Shown here: one piece after another, positions 33,176 through 42,205 of the stretch | Position numbering within the stretch: the stretch's first letter is position 1 | How the letters are laid out: the number at the start of each line of letters is the position of its first letter | Source: Variovorax sp. PAMC26660 | Lineage (GTDB): Bacteria > Pseudomonadota > Gammaproteobacteria > Burkholderiales > Burkholderiaceae_C | Length of the DNA: 64,000 nucleotides | Direction of reading: 5' to 3' | NCBI RefSeq assembly: GCF_014302995.1 | Contig: NZ_CP060295.1 | Coordinates: 2,967,501-3,031,500, forward strand | Notes under the pieces: model-generated | What the model saw: only the letters and a program-made list of their open reading frames with translations | Told to the model about the DNA's origin: nothing | Database searches by the model: none | Made by a program: the position numbers and the translations under genes

Positions 33176-33802
33176 ATGCACACACAGCCCCTGTTCTCGG
33201 TCGAGCCGCGCCATGAGCTTCTGCAGCTGATGTGTGCCTATCCTCTGGCCACACTGTTCACCGTCGCGGACGGCGGTGTGATGGACGCGAACCTGTTGCC
33301 GCTGGAGGTGTGCGACCTCGGCCCGCACGGAACGCTCCGGGGGCATGTCGCCAGAAGCCATTCGCTGTGGCAAAGCGTCGTGGACGGCAGCAGCGTGACC
33401 GTCGTTTTCCAGGGGCCGAACGCCTACATTTCGCCGCGCTGGTACGTCAACGGGCAACGCAGCGGCCGGCTGGCGCCAAGCTGGAACTATGTCGCGGTGC
33501 AGGCCCAGGGGCCGTTGCGCTTCATCGACGACCCGGCCTGGGTGCTGTCGCATCTGGCTTCGCTGACCGCATCGCAAGAGGCGGGGCGTGCCGAACCCTG
33601 GTCCCTGAGTGACGCGTCACCGGAGTTCGCCGAGAGCGCGTCGCAGCGGCTGGTGGGTTTCGAGATCGAACTCCAGTCGCTGACCGGCAAGCGCTTCTTG
33701 TCGCAGCAGCGCACCGAAGCCGACCGGCGCAGCGTGATCGCGCAACTCGAACGCGAAACGTCGCCTGCGGCGCATGCACTGGCGGCGTTGATCGTGCCCT
33801 GA
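33176..33802 (+). CDS. FMN-binding negative transcriptional regulator, PaiB-like
   Basis: A 208-residue PaiB-type protein, the usual length. The N-terminus MHTQPLFSVEPRHELLQLM matches the family, as does the central stretch VFQGPNAYISPRWY (about residues 80-93) and the C-terminal GKRFLSQQRTEADR. The ATG at 33176 is preferred over an in-frame upstream start at 33116 because the extra 20 residues are not PaiB-like. PaiB proteins are split-barrel flavoproteins; Bacillus PaiB lowers sporulation and protease gene expression, but the role in proteobacteria is unclear. Confidence 0.88.
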   Translation: MHTQPLFSVEPRHELLQLMCAYPLATLFTVADGGVMDANLLPLEVCDLGPHGTLRGHVARSHSLWQSVVDGSSVTVVFQGPNAYISPRWYVNGQRSGRLAPSWNYVAVQAQGPLRFIDDPAWVLSHLASLTASQEAGRAEPWSLSDASPEFAESASQRLVGFEIELQSLTGKRFLSQQRTEADRRSVIAQLERETSPAAHALAALIVP

Positions 33803-33829
33803 ACGTTGTTCGCGCGCATCGGCTTGCGC

Positions 33830-34002
33830 GTTGCGCCGCCATGCCGCGCGGCAAGGTAGCGCAGGATGCTGTGCGACTCCCACACGACGGTGCCGTCCGC
33901 ATCGGGGATGACCGGGGCGTGGCCGTGCGGGTTTATCGCCAGAAACTCCGGCGTGTCGAGCAGCCACAAGACCTTCCGCACGTTGAACGTACTGGGGCGT
34001 CC
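33830..34002 (-). pseudogene. Glutathione S-transferase remnant
   Basis: A decayed fragment in one frame between stop codons. It contains the thioredoxin-fold core of a glutathione S-transferase: NVRKVLWLLD, then TPEFLAINPHGHAPVIPD and VVWESHSILRYLAARHGG. In intact relatives about 15-20 residues (an ELGLPYE-type segment) separate WLLD from TPEFL, so an internal deletion is visible. The initiation region and the helical C-terminal domain are gone. It lies between the PaiB-like gene and an unknown gene. Confidence 0.8.
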
Positions 34003-34020
34003 CTAGACGGTGAGTGGGTG

Positions 34021-34389
34021 TCAGGCGGCGTACAGGGCCTTCTCCAACGCCGCTTCCAGCGCTTCCAGGGCCACGCGCGCGCCGCCCTCGATGTTGCCCA
34101 TGCCGCGAATGCAATCGATCCTGACGACAAGGGTGCTTCGCGGCTGATCGCCGGGGTACTTGCGCAGATCCAGCCGCACCAGCGAATCGCTCTCCCATGC
34201 CGAGCGCTCGGCGGACCAGCTCTCGCTCGCGAATTTGAAGAAGGTGCGGTCCGTGTGGGTGTCCACGATCTCGGGCAGGCAGACCCAGTGTGTGTTGCGC
34301 GCCTCCCAGGGCGCGATGCGAACGATGTACCGGCCGTCCGGAGAGGTCGACTGGATGGCAGTTTCCACGGGGATGTTCCTTGCAGTCAT
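34021..34389 (-). CDS. Uncharacterised protein co-encoded with a LysR regulator
   Basis: A 122-residue soluble protein. It starts MTARNIPVETAIQSTSPDGR and has a beta-rich middle (RYIVRIAPWEARNTHWVCLPEI) plus an Ala-rich C-terminal helix (VALEALEAALEKALYAA). Its ATG overlaps the upstream LysR stop by four bases (34386-34389), so the two are probably translationally coupled. I do not recognise the family. Confidence 0.7.
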   Translation of the reverse strand: MTARNIPVETAIQSTSPDGRYIVRIAPWEARNTHWVCLPEIVDTHTDRTFFKFASESWSAERSAWESDSLVRLDLRKYPGDQPRSTLVVRIDCIRGMGNIEGGARVALEALEAALEKALYAA

Positions 34390-35303
34390 GACGCGGGCCT
34401 GAATCCCGGCAGCGCATGCATGCGCTGCCGCAGCGCCTCGATGAAGGCCGTGACGCGAGCCGGACGATACAGCCCCGGCGCCAGCGCCACGTGCACGCCG
34501 ATGGGCTCCAGCCACCAGTTCGGCAGCACGCGCTTCAGGCGGCCGGCCTGCATGTCTTCATGGCACATCCACGGCGCGGCGGCGCCGATGCCCGCGCCGT
34601 TGAGGATCGCGCGGTAGCTCGCGAGCAGGCTGTCGGTGCGGATTGGCGTGTCCAGCGGCACGATGCGTGAACGGCCGCCGCGGTCGATGAGGCGCACATT
34701 GCCCATCACGTACGGCATGAGGCCCACGCAGGGCATTTGCGGCAGCCGGGCCAGCGTGACCGGTCCGAGGCGCTTGAGCAGGGCGGGCGTGGCGATCAGC
34801 ACGCGCTCCATGCGGCCCAGCGGGCGGCAGACCAGGCCGGGGTCGCGCACTTCGCCCACGCACACCCAGCATTCCGCGCCGGACGCGGCAAGGTCGACCA
34901 CGCGATCGGTCAGCGTGAGTTCCACGCGCAATTGCGGATGGGCGGCGCGCAGGTCGGTCACCGCATCGGTGAGAAAGCCGGTGCCGTAGCCCGACGGGCC
35001 GATCACGCGCAGCGTGCCTTCGGGCCGGCTCTGGCCGCCCGAGAGCCGTTGCGACAGGCCCGACCAGCGGTCGGTCAGGTCGTGGGCCTCGGCCAGCAGC
35101 GAGCGGCCTTCGTCGGTGAGCGAGAAGTTGGCGGTGGTGCGGATCGCCAGCTTGCAGCCCAGCAGGCGCTCCAGCTCCAGCAGGCGCCGGCTCACCGTGG
35201 GCTGGGTGGTGCCGAGCAGGCGCGCCGCCTTGCTGAGCGATCCGCTCTCGCCGATCCTGATGAAGGTGTCGAGCAGGTCGAGCCGGTCGTGGGTGTTCTT
35301 CAT
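34386..35303 (-). CDS. LysR-family transcriptional regulator
   Basis: A 305-residue LysR regulator. The DNA-binding helix-turn-helix is at about residues 20-42 (GSLSKAARLLGTTQPTVSRR). The effector domain follows from about residue 92 and includes VIGPSGYGTGFLTDAV. The ATG at 35303 (MKNTHDRLDLLDTFIRI) fits the family. It is divergent from the aminotransferase/dimethylformamidase-like/transporter cluster and probably controls it. Confidence 0.9.
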   Translation of the reverse strand: MKNTHDRLDLLDTFIRIGESGSLSKAARLLGTTQPTVSRRLLELERLLGCKLAIRTTANFSLTDEGRSLLAEAHDLTDRWSGLSQRLSGGQSRPEGTLRVIGPSGYGTGFLTDAVTDLRAAHPQLRVELTLTDRVVDLAASGAECWVCVGEVRDPGLVCRPLGRMERVLIATPALLKRLGPVTLARLPQMPCVGLMPYVMGNVRLIDRGGRSRIVPLDTPIRTDSLLASYRAILNGAGIGAAAPWMCHEDMQAGRLKRVLPNWWLEPIGVHVALAPGLYRPARVTAFIEALRQRMHALPGFRPAS

Positions 35304-35308
35304 GCGTG

Positions 35309-35338
35309 ATACGTATAGCACTTCATCGTCTCATACGT
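35309..35338. promoter_or_regulatory. Paired ATACGT direct repeats in a divergent promoter
   Basis: ATACGT occurs at 35309-35314 and 35333-35338, a start-to-start spacing of 24 bases, about two helical turns. They lie in the 100-base gap between the LysR gene and the divergent aminotransferase gene. Spacing and place suggest a LysR operator, but the repeat is short. Confidence 0.35.
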
Positions 35339-35403
35339 CTACCCATCATGGCGAGGTCTGCCTATCGTCGGGCCGTTCAAGACACGTGAATGGAAATCCC
35401 CCG

Positions 35404-36819
35404 ATGAGCGCCACCACCACAGACACCGCCCGCACCGTTGGCGACACGCCCAAGGGCGGCACCGTGCTCGGCTTCTATGCCACGAAGGGCACGCCCCGGC
35501 CGCCGCGCATCGCGCGCGGCGAGGGCATCTACCTGTGGGACGCCAACGGCCGGCGCTATCTCGACGCCACGGCCGGCGCGGTGGTCGCCAACATCGGGCA
35601 CGGCAATCCACGGGTGCTGGCCGCGATGCAGGCACAGGCCGCGAAGGTGACCTTCGCCTATCCACGCTTTTTCGAGAGCGAGCACAGCATCGAGCTGGCG
35701 GACCGCGTGTGCGCGTTGGCGGGCGAGGGTTTCGACCGCGCCTTTTTCGTGTCGGGCGGCTCGGAGGCCAACGAGTCGGCGATCAAGCTGGCGCGCCAGT
35801 ACGCGGTGGTGACCGGCCAGCCGCGCCGCGCCAAGGTCATTTCGCGCGACCCCAGCTATCACGGCTCGACGCTCGGCGCGCTGGCCGTGACCGGCGACGC
35901 CCACACGCAATCGCTCTATGGCGCGATGGTGCGCGAGATGCCGAAGGTGCCGGCGCCGCTGTCCTACCGCGTGCCCACGGGGCACACCGTCGAGTCGCAC
36001 GCGATGGCCTGCGCCGATGCGCTGGAGGCCACCATCCTGCGCGAAGGGCCGGACACCGTGCTGGCCTTCATCCTCGAACCGATCGGTGGTTTGTCCACCG
36101 GCGCGGTGGTCTCGTCCGCCGCCTACTTCGAGCGCATCCGCCAGATCTGCGACCGGCACGGCGTGCTGCTGATCTACGACGAGATCATGAGCGGCGCGGG
36201 CCGAACCGGCGCCTTTCTCGCGGCGCATCACTGGGCCGGTGCGCGCCCCGACCTCGTGACGCTGGCCAAGGGCCTGGCGGCGGGCTACACGCCGCTGGGC
36301 GCGTTGCTTGCGCCCAACCGCATCGTCGATGCGATCGCCAACAGCGGCGGCTTCGTGCACGGCCACACCTACTTCACCAACCCGCTGTCGTGCGCGGTGG
36401 CGAATGCGGTCGTCGGCGAGGTGATCGAACACAAGCTCGTGGCCCGTGCGCACGACATGGGCGAGCTGCTGATGGCCCGCCTGCGCGAGGTGGCCGAACG
36501 CTCGCCCATCGTCGGCGACGTGCGCGGCAAGGGCTTTTTCACCGCCATCGAGCTGGTGGCCGACAAGGCGACGCGGCGCCAGTTGCCGGCGAGCTTCAAT
36601 GCGCCGGCGCGGCTGACCGAGCACGGCCTGAAGCACGGCATCGCGCTCTACAACCGGCGCGCCAACCTGGGCGCCTTCGGCGATTTCCAGATGATCACGC
36701 CGCCGCTGACCATCACCGCGCAGGAGATCGACGAACTCGTCGACCTGCTGGAACGCTCGCTGCGCGACCTGGCCGACGAAGTTGCGGCCAAGGGGCTGGC
36801 AGTGGCTTCGGCCGCGTGA
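35404..36819 (+). CDS. Class III pyridoxal-phosphate aminotransferase
   Basis: A 471-residue fold-type I class III aminotransferase. Visible motifs are FFVSGGSEANESAIKLARQY, the cofactor aspartate Asp259 in YDEIMSGAGRTG, and the PLP lysine Lys289 in TLAKGLAAGYTPLGA. Relatives use omega-amino acids, diamines or amines with pyruvate. The ATG at 35404 follows CCCCCG with a weak ribosome site. The next gene starts in a GTGA overlap. With the dimethylformamidase-like protein and MHS symporter, it probably belongs to a catabolic pathway for an amide or amine. Confidence 0.92.
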   Translation: MSATTTDTARTVGDTPKGGTVLGFYATKGTPRPPRIARGEGIYLWDANGRRYLDATAGAVVANIGHGNPRVLAAMQAQAAKVTFAYPRFFESEHSIELADRVCALAGEGFDRAFFVSGGSEANESAIKLARQYAVVTGQPRRAKVISRDPSYHGSTLGALAVTGDAHTQSLYGAMVREMPKVPAPLSYRVPTGHTVESHAMACADALEATILREGPDTVLAFILEPIGGLSTGAVVSSAAYFERIRQICDRHGVLLIYDEIMSGAGRTGAFLAAHHWAGARPDLVTLAKGLAAGYTPLGALLAPNRIVDAIANSGGFVHGHTYFTNPLSCAVANAVVGEVIEHKLVARAHDMGELLMARLREVAERSPIVGDVRGKGFFTAIELVADKATRRQLPASFNAPARLTEHGLKHGIALYNRRANLGAFGDFQMITPPLTITAQEIDELVDLLERSLRDLADEVAAKGLAVASAA

Positions 36820-39164
36820 CGAAAGCCGTGTCGATGCAGCAGCAACAACAACCGCTCCCGCCTCACCGCAGCCTGCACGTGCCGGGCGTGCACGGCTACA
36901 CCGACCGCAAGAGCGTGGCCGCCGGCGAGGTGGTGCGTTTTCACGTCAGCAGCGACGTGCCGTACACACTCTCTGTGTGCCAGCTCGGCCCCGATGTCGA
37001 GGAGCGTTCGGCCGACACCGTGCTGCATGCCTTCGCGCCCTCGGCGCCGCGCGTGCAGCCGATCCACCCCGGCTCCTATGTGCGCGTGGAGCGCGGGCTC
37101 GACCAGCCGCTGCGGTCGGTCACGCTGGAGTGCTGGGTCCAGCCGTGGAGCGTGGGAACGCGCCAGAGCGTGATGGGTCAGTACGACTTGCCCGGGGCCT
37201 GCGGCTACGGCCTCTTCATCGACGAGGCCGGGCGCGCGGTCTTCTATCTCGGCGACGGCGGCGCCTTCCGTGCCGACGGCGAGCTTGCCGGTGGCGCGCT
37301 CGTGCCCCGGCGCTGGCACCACATCGTTGCCACCTGGGATGGGCGTGCCACGGTGCTGTGGCTCGATGGCGTGGTGGTGGCGCGTGGCACGTGGACCGGT
37401 CCGCTGCAACCGGGCTGCGCACCGCTGCGCCTGGGCAGCAGCGGTGTCGACGGCCTTGCGGATGCATTCCTCGAAGGCGATCTCGTCATGCCCGCGATCT
37501 ACGCGCATGCGCTGCAGGCCGGCGAGGTGCGCGAGCGCTTTGCCGACCGTGGCCTGCACACCGCCCGCGGCCGTGGCGTGCTCGCCTGCTGGCCCCTGCG
37601 CGAGGAGCGCGGCGACGTGGTGGCCGACGCCAGCGGCCACCAGCGCACCGGCCGCATCGTCAACCACGGCACCTGGATGATCGTCGGCCCGGCCTTCGAG
37701 CCGCATCGGGTGGACGAGTTTTCCGACAACGGCTACGACCCGCTGGCCGACCCCACGCGCGGCCATGGGCTGCGCCTGGCCAGCGACGATCTGTATGACT
37801 GCCGCTGGCCGGAGAGCCATGCCTTCCGTATTCCCGCCAGCGCGAAGTCCGGTGTCTACGTGGGCCGCGTGCGCTTCATGCTGGACGGGCAGGCGGCCGA
37901 CTACGACATCAGCTTCATCGTGCGCCGCGCCGCGCATCAGGCCCCCGCGCCGGTGCTGGTGCTGTGCGCCACCAACAGCTGGCTGGCCTATGCGAGCACG
38001 CCCTTCGCCCGGAACGGGGTGGCCGATCCGGTGTGGCCGCGCCGCTCGGCCGGCCTGGAGAACAGCCACCCCGACGCGCCGGCCTACAGCAGCTACACCT
38101 ACCACCGCGGCGGCCAGCCCACCTACCAGGTCGGCCTGCGCATGCCCTGGCCCAACGCCAGCCCCAATGCGCTGTACGACCCGGCCGATGCGGGCTTTTG
38201 CCAGTGGACGCGGCTGGAGCGCCGCCTGCACGTGTGGCTCGACCAGGCCGGCTACGCCTTCGACGTGGTGAGCGACCTCGACCTGCACCGCGATCCGGGG
38301 CTGCTGAAGGCCTACAAGACCGTCGTCATCAACGGCCACAGCGAGTACTGGTCGCTGCCGGCCTGCGACGGGCTCGACCACTACCTGTCGGGCGGCGGCA
38401 CGGCCATCGTGCTCTCGGGCAACACCATGTACCTGCGCGTGAGCTACAACGAAGACGGCACCGTGATGGAGCAGCGCAAGGTGCTCGGCCCGAACGACAA
38501 GGACAGCGAGGAGGCCGCCAAGGTCCGCCCGCCCGCCGGCCCGTTCGGCGAGCAGTACCACAGCCAGGACTGGGCGCGCGGCGGGCAGTTCAGGCAGGCC
38601 GGCCGCTCGTGCGCCGAACTCATCGGGCTGGAGTCCGCGGGCTGGGCTTTTGCCGACGGGGACGACTTCGGCGTGTATCACGCCACGCTGCCGCGGCACT
38701 TCCTGTTCTCGCAGCCGCATGCGCTGAACCTGCGCGAAGGCTCGACCTTCGGCCATGCGCCGGGCGGCGGCCTGCCGCGTGCCATCGGCCACGAATGGGA
38801 CCTGAGCGTGGCGACGCTGCGCCGCATGACGCACGCGCTGCCGTCCGGCCAGTGCCTGCCCGAAGCGCAGCGCGGCATCGAGGTGATCGCGCAGGGGCGC
38901 CGGCCGAAGCCGGGCCGCCTTGATGCCTACCTCGACTACTTCTCGAACGTGACCGAATCGCTCGACGGCCTGTCGGCCGAGATGATCTATTGGGAGCGCC
39001 CGCAGGGCGGTCGCGTGTTCAACGCCGGCGCCGTCGGCGCGAGCTGGGTGCTCGGCGTCGATCCCTGTTTCGAAGGGGTGCTGCGCAATGTGCTGCATCA
39101 CTTCGGTGTCTCGCCCGTCGCGGGCCAACCGGTTCATCCACCCCTGGAGCACGCAGCACCATGA
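36816..39164 (+). CDS. N,N-dimethylformamidase beta subunit-like protein with LamG-type domain
   Basis: A 782-residue protein related to the large subunit of N,N-dimethylformamidase, a mononuclear-iron amidohydrolase. A LamG/concanavalin-like region spans about residues 85-270 (VTLECWVQPWSVG). The catalytic half contains NGHSEYW with His508 and Glu510, matching the His-x-Glu pair reported as iron ligands in the Paracoccus enzyme, and a Tyr-rich stretch before it (SSYTYHRGG). The GTG at 36816 overlaps the aminotransferase stop; an ATG at 36834 is an alternative. No small-subunit gene is seen nearby. It probably hydrolyses an amide. Confidence 0.87.
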   Translation: MTKAVSMQQQQQPLPPHRSLHVPGVHGYTDRKSVAAGEVVRFHVSSDVPYTLSVCQLGPDVEERSADTVLHAFAPSAPRVQPIHPGSYVRVERGLDQPLRSVTLECWVQPWSVGTRQSVMGQYDLPGACGYGLFIDEAGRAVFYLGDGGAFRADGELAGGALVPRRWHHIVATWDGRATVLWLDGVVVARGTWTGPLQPGCAPLRLGSSGVDGLADAFLEGDLVMPAIYAHALQAGEVRERFADRGLHTARGRGVLACWPLREERGDVVADASGHQRTGRIVNHGTWMIVGPAFEPHRVDEFSDNGYDPLADPTRGHGLRLASDDLYDCRWPESHAFRIPASAKSGVYVGRVRFMLDGQAADYDISFIVRRAAHQAPAPVLVLCATNSWLAYASTPFARNGVADPVWPRRSAGLENSHPDAPAYSSYTYHRGGQPTYQVGLRMPWPNASPNALYDPADAGFCQWTRLERRLHVWLDQAGYAFDVVSDLDLHRDPGLLKAYKTVVINGHSEYWSLPACDGLDHYLSGGGTAIVLSGNTMYLRVSYNEDGTVMEQRKVLGPNDKDSEEAAKVRPPAGPFGEQYHSQDWARGGQFRQAGRSCAELIGLESAGWAFADGDDFGVYHATLPRHFLFSQPHALNLREGSTFGHAPGGGLPRAIGHEWDLSVATLRRMTHALPSGQCLPEAQRGIEVIAQGRRPKPGRLDAYLDYFSNVTESLDGLSAEMIYWERPQGGRVFNAGAVGASWVLGVDPCFEGVLRNVLHHFGVSPVAGQPVHPPLEHAAP

Positions 39165-40450
39165 GCACCCTGGCACCCCACACCGCTTCCGCCGTTCCCG
39201 ACCCCGTTGCCCGGCAAAGCACGGTGCGGGTGATCACGGCCATCTCCATCGGCAATGCGCTGGAGTGGTTCGAGATCGTGATCTACGGCTTTCTTGCCGT
39301 GACGATCTCCAAGCTGTTCTTCCCCGCGGAGAACGACTCGGTGTCGCTGCTCATCACGCTGGGCACCTTCGGCGTGACCTTCGTGATGCGGCCGGTCGGC
39401 TCGCTGGTGCTCGGCGCGTATGCCGACGCGGCGGGGCGCAAGAAAGCGCTGACGCTGTCGATGGCGATCATGCTGTGCGGCACGCTGCTGATCGCGGTGT
39501 CGCCGACCTTCGCGCAGGTCGGGCTCTGGGCGCCGGCGCTCATCATTGCCGCGCGCCTGCTGCAGGGCTTTGCGGCCGGCGGCGAGTTCGGCAGCGCCAC
39601 CGCACTGTTGGCCGAACAGGACCCGCAGCGGCGCGGTTTCTTTTCCAGCTGGCAGTTCGCCAGCCAGGGCATCACCACCTTCCTGGCGGCGGGCTTCGGC
39701 ATGGGGCTGAACGCGCTGCTCACGCCCGAGCAGCTGCTGTCGTGGGGCTGGCGCATTCCGTTCTTCTTCGGCCTGCTGATCGGCCCGGCCGGGCTGTACA
39801 TCCGGCGCCATCTCGACGAAGGGCTGGAGTTCAAGCGCGCGGCGCAAGAGGCCACGCCGGTGCGCACCACGCTGGTCGACCAGCGCGGCCGCACGCTCGC
39901 AGCCATGGGGCTCATCATCCTGGCGACCATCGTGGCGTACACGGGCTTGTTCATGCCCACCTTCGCGGTGCGGCAACTGGGGTTGCCGGCGTCGATGGCC
40001 TTTGCGGGCACCTTCTGGTTCGGGGTGCTGCAGTTCCTGCTGGTGCCGGTCTTCGGAAGCCTGTCGGACAGGGTGGGGCGCATCGTCATCATGCGCAGTG
40101 CGGCACTCGTGATGCTGGTGATGATCGTGCCGCTGTTCTACCTGCTGGTGAACCACCCGTCGGTGCCTGCGCTGATGCTGGCGCTCACGGCCATGGGGGC
40201 GGTGGCTTCCGCTTACTGGGGGCCGATCTCGGCCGCGATGTCCGAGCTGTTTCCGGCCGCCACGCGCGGCACCGGGCTGTCGGTGAGCTACAGCTTCGGC
40301 GTGGCGATCTTCGGCGGCTTCGCGCCCTTCATCAGCGCATGGCTGATCACGGCCACGGGCAGCAAGATCGCGCCGGCGTTCTACGTGGCCTTCGGCGTGG
40401 TGGTGAGCCTGGTGGCGTTGCGCGCGGCGCGACGCTACGGCGTCAAGTGA
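39161..40450 (+). CDS. MHS-family MFS transporter (metabolite:H+ symporter)
   Basis: A 429-residue twelve-span major facilitator. The MHS signature GNALEWFEIVIYGFLA is at about residues 31-46, a DAAGRKKAL loop follows the second span, and the second half has SLSDRVGRIVIMR. Relatives such as ProP, ShiA and KgtP carry osmolytes, shikimate or dicarboxylates. The start overlaps the stop of the amidase-like gene (ATGA), so it is the import step of the same operon. Confidence 0.9.
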   Translation: MSTLAPHTASAVPDPVARQSTVRVITAISIGNALEWFEIVIYGFLAVTISKLFFPAENDSVSLLITLGTFGVTFVMRPVGSLVLGAYADAAGRKKALTLSMAIMLCGTLLIAVSPTFAQVGLWAPALIIAARLLQGFAAGGEFGSATALLAEQDPQRRGFFSSWQFASQGITTFLAAGFGMGLNALLTPEQLLSWGWRIPFFFGLLIGPAGLYIRRHLDEGLEFKRAAQEATPVRTTLVDQRGRTLAAMGLIILATIVAYTGLFMPTFAVRQLGLPASMAFAGTFWFGVLQFLLVPVFGSLSDRVGRIVIMRSAALVMLVMIVPLFYLLVNHPSVPALMLALTAMGAVASAYWGPISAAMSELFPAATRGTGLSVSYSFGVAIFGGFAPFISAWLITATGSKIAPAFYVAFGVVVSLVALRAARRYGVK

Positions 40451-40540
40451 TGGCGCGGCGCCAACAGACCGCAGTTTTTTCCAAGTCCTGTGAGCACGGC
40501 CCGCCTATGCTCCGGTCATTCCCCCACCCCCCGGAATCGA

Positions 40541-41401
40541 ATGACCACCATGCAGACCCATGACGCACGGCAGCAGCAGACAGACATCTTCCATCGCTTG
40601 CACAGCGGCCCTGAGCCGCTGGTGCTGGTGAATGCGTGGGACGCGGCCAGCGCGCGCATCGTCGAGCGTGCCGGCGCACGGGCCATCGGCACGACCAGCG
40701 CGGGCATGGCGTGGTCGCTGGGCTACGCGGACGGTGAGCGCATGCCGGTCGGCGAACTGCTCGCGGCCTGCGCGCGCATCTGCCGCGTGGCGAGCGTGCC
40801 GGTGACGGTCGACATCGAACGCGGCTTCGGCGACAGCACGCAGGCGGTGTGCGACCTTGTGTGCGCGCTGATCGACATGGGCGCGGCCGGCATCAACATC
40901 GAAGACGGTGTGCTGCCGGGCACGCGCCAACTGGCGCCGCCGGAGATCCTGTGCGAGCGCATCGGCGCGCTGCGCCAACTGGACGCGCGCTTTTTCATCA
41001 ACGCGCGCACCGACACCCACTTCGTCGCCAACGACGACCCCGCCGCGCGCTACCAGGACACGCTGCGCCGCGCACGGCTCTATGCATCGGCGGGCGCCGA
41101 CGGCATCTTCGTGCCGGGCATGACCAGCCTCGAAGAAATCGCGGGCCTTGCGGACGCGGTGGCGCTGCCTGTGAACGTTTATGCGGGCCATACCAAGGCG
41201 CCGGCGGTCGATGTGCTCGCCAATGCGGGTGCACGGCGCATCAGCCTCGGTTGCGGTCCTTTGCAGGCGGTGCTCGGCGTGCTTGGACGCATCGCCACGG
41301 AAGCACTCGACGACAAGACGCACAACGCCGGCTTTCGCACGATGAGCGGCGAGATGCTTCCGGCTGGCGAAATCAACGCACTCTTTCCCGCCACCGCCTG
41401 A
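40541..41401 (+). CDS. Isocitrate lyase/PEP mutase superfamily protein
   Basis: A 286-residue TIM-barrel protein of the PEP mutase/isocitrate lyase family. Motifs include NAWDAASARIVERAGARAIGT near the N-terminus, VTVDIERGFGD with the Mg-binding region near residue 88, and NIEDG at about residues 122-126. Relatives are 2-methylisocitrate lyase, oxaloacetate decarboxylase and phosphonate C-C enzymes. The ATG at 40541 has GGAA upstream; ATG at 40550 is possible. A 90-base gap separates it from the MHS transporter, so it may or may not belong to that operon. Confidence 0.88.
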   Translation: MTTMQTHDARQQQTDIFHRLHSGPEPLVLVNAWDAASARIVERAGARAIGTTSAGMAWSLGYADGERMPVGELLAACARICRVASVPVTVDIERGFGDSTQAVCDLVCALIDMGAAGINIEDGVLPGTRQLAPPEILCERIGALRQLDARFFINARTDTHFVANDDPAARYQDTLRRARLYASAGADGIFVPGMTSLEEIAGLADAVALPVNVYAGHTKAPAVDVLANAGARRISLGCGPLQAVLGVLGRIATEALDDKTHNAGFRTMSGEMLPAGEINALFPATA

Positions 41402-41458
41402 TCTCTCTGTCGGGAGGGCGCAAGCCGCCGCGGTGGGTTCGGGTACAGTGGCGGCCCC

Positions 41459-42205
41459 TTGCCGCAGCCGACATCCACCGCCCCCCTTTCCCCGCACAGC
41501 ATTCGCCTCGAGGCGGTCACGCTGGTGCGCGGCAACCAGCACGTCTTCGAGGGGCTGACGCTCCATCTGCAGGAGGCGCGCATTGGGCTGGTCGGCGACA
41601 ACGGGGCGGGCAAGAGCAGCCTGTTCCGCCTCATCAGCGGGCTCGACCAGCCGCAGCAGGGGCGCGTCGTGGTGCATGGCTGCGACACGCAGACCGACCG
41701 GCGGCAGTTGTCGCAGCACGTGGGGCTGATGTTCCAGAACCCCGACGACCAGATCATTTTTCCGACCGTGGCCGAAGAGCTGGCTTTCAGTCTCACGGCG
41801 CGCGGTGAAACGCGGCAGGCGGCGCGGCAGCGGGCGCGCGAGTTCCTCGCGGAGCGCGGGCTCGACGCGTGGGCCGGGCGCGCCATCGGCGAGCTGAGCC
41901 AGGGGCAGCGCCAGCAGGTGTGCCTTCTCGCGCTGCAGATCAGCCAGCCGGCCACGCTGCTGCTGGACGAGCCCTTTGCCAGCCTCGACCTGCTGAGCCA
42001 GGCGCGATTGGCGGCGCAACTCGACGCCACCGACCAGCAGATCGTCTTGTCGACGCACCTGCTCGACCATGTGCACGACTTCGAGCGCGTGCTGTGGCTG
42101 GAGCAGGGCAAGGTGCGCGCCGACGGGCCCGGTCGCGAGGTCTGCGAGGCCTATGCCGCGAACGTGCGCGAGCGCGCCAGTGCGCAGCGGGGCGCGCATG
42201 CGTAG
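41459..42205 (+). CDS. bioM: Energy-coupling factor ATPase, BioM-like
   Basis: A 248-residue ATPase of an ECF-type importer. Walker A GDNGAGKSS, the Q-loop MFQNPDDQIIFPTV (a CbiO/BioM trait), signature LSQGQRQQVCLLAL, and Walker B TLLLDEPFASLD are present. No ATG or GTG fits the start; the frame begins with TTG at 41459, 12 residues before the first conserved strand. Its stop overlaps the BioN-like gene, and BioY follows, so the set is biotin transport. It drives uptake of biotin needed by, among others, the biotin carboxylase at 4263. Confidence 0.88.
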   Translation: MPQPTSTAPLSPHSIRLEAVTLVRGNQHVFEGLTLHLQEARIGLVGDNGAGKSSLFRLISGLDQPQQGRVVVHGCDTQTDRRQLSQHVGLMFQNPDDQIIFPTVAEELAFSLTARGETRQAARQRAREFLAERGLDAWAGRAIGELSQGQRQQVCLLALQISQPATLLLDEPFASLDLLSQARLAAQLDATDQQIVLSTHLLDHVHDFERVLWLEQGKVRADGPGREVCEAYAANVRERASAQRGAHA

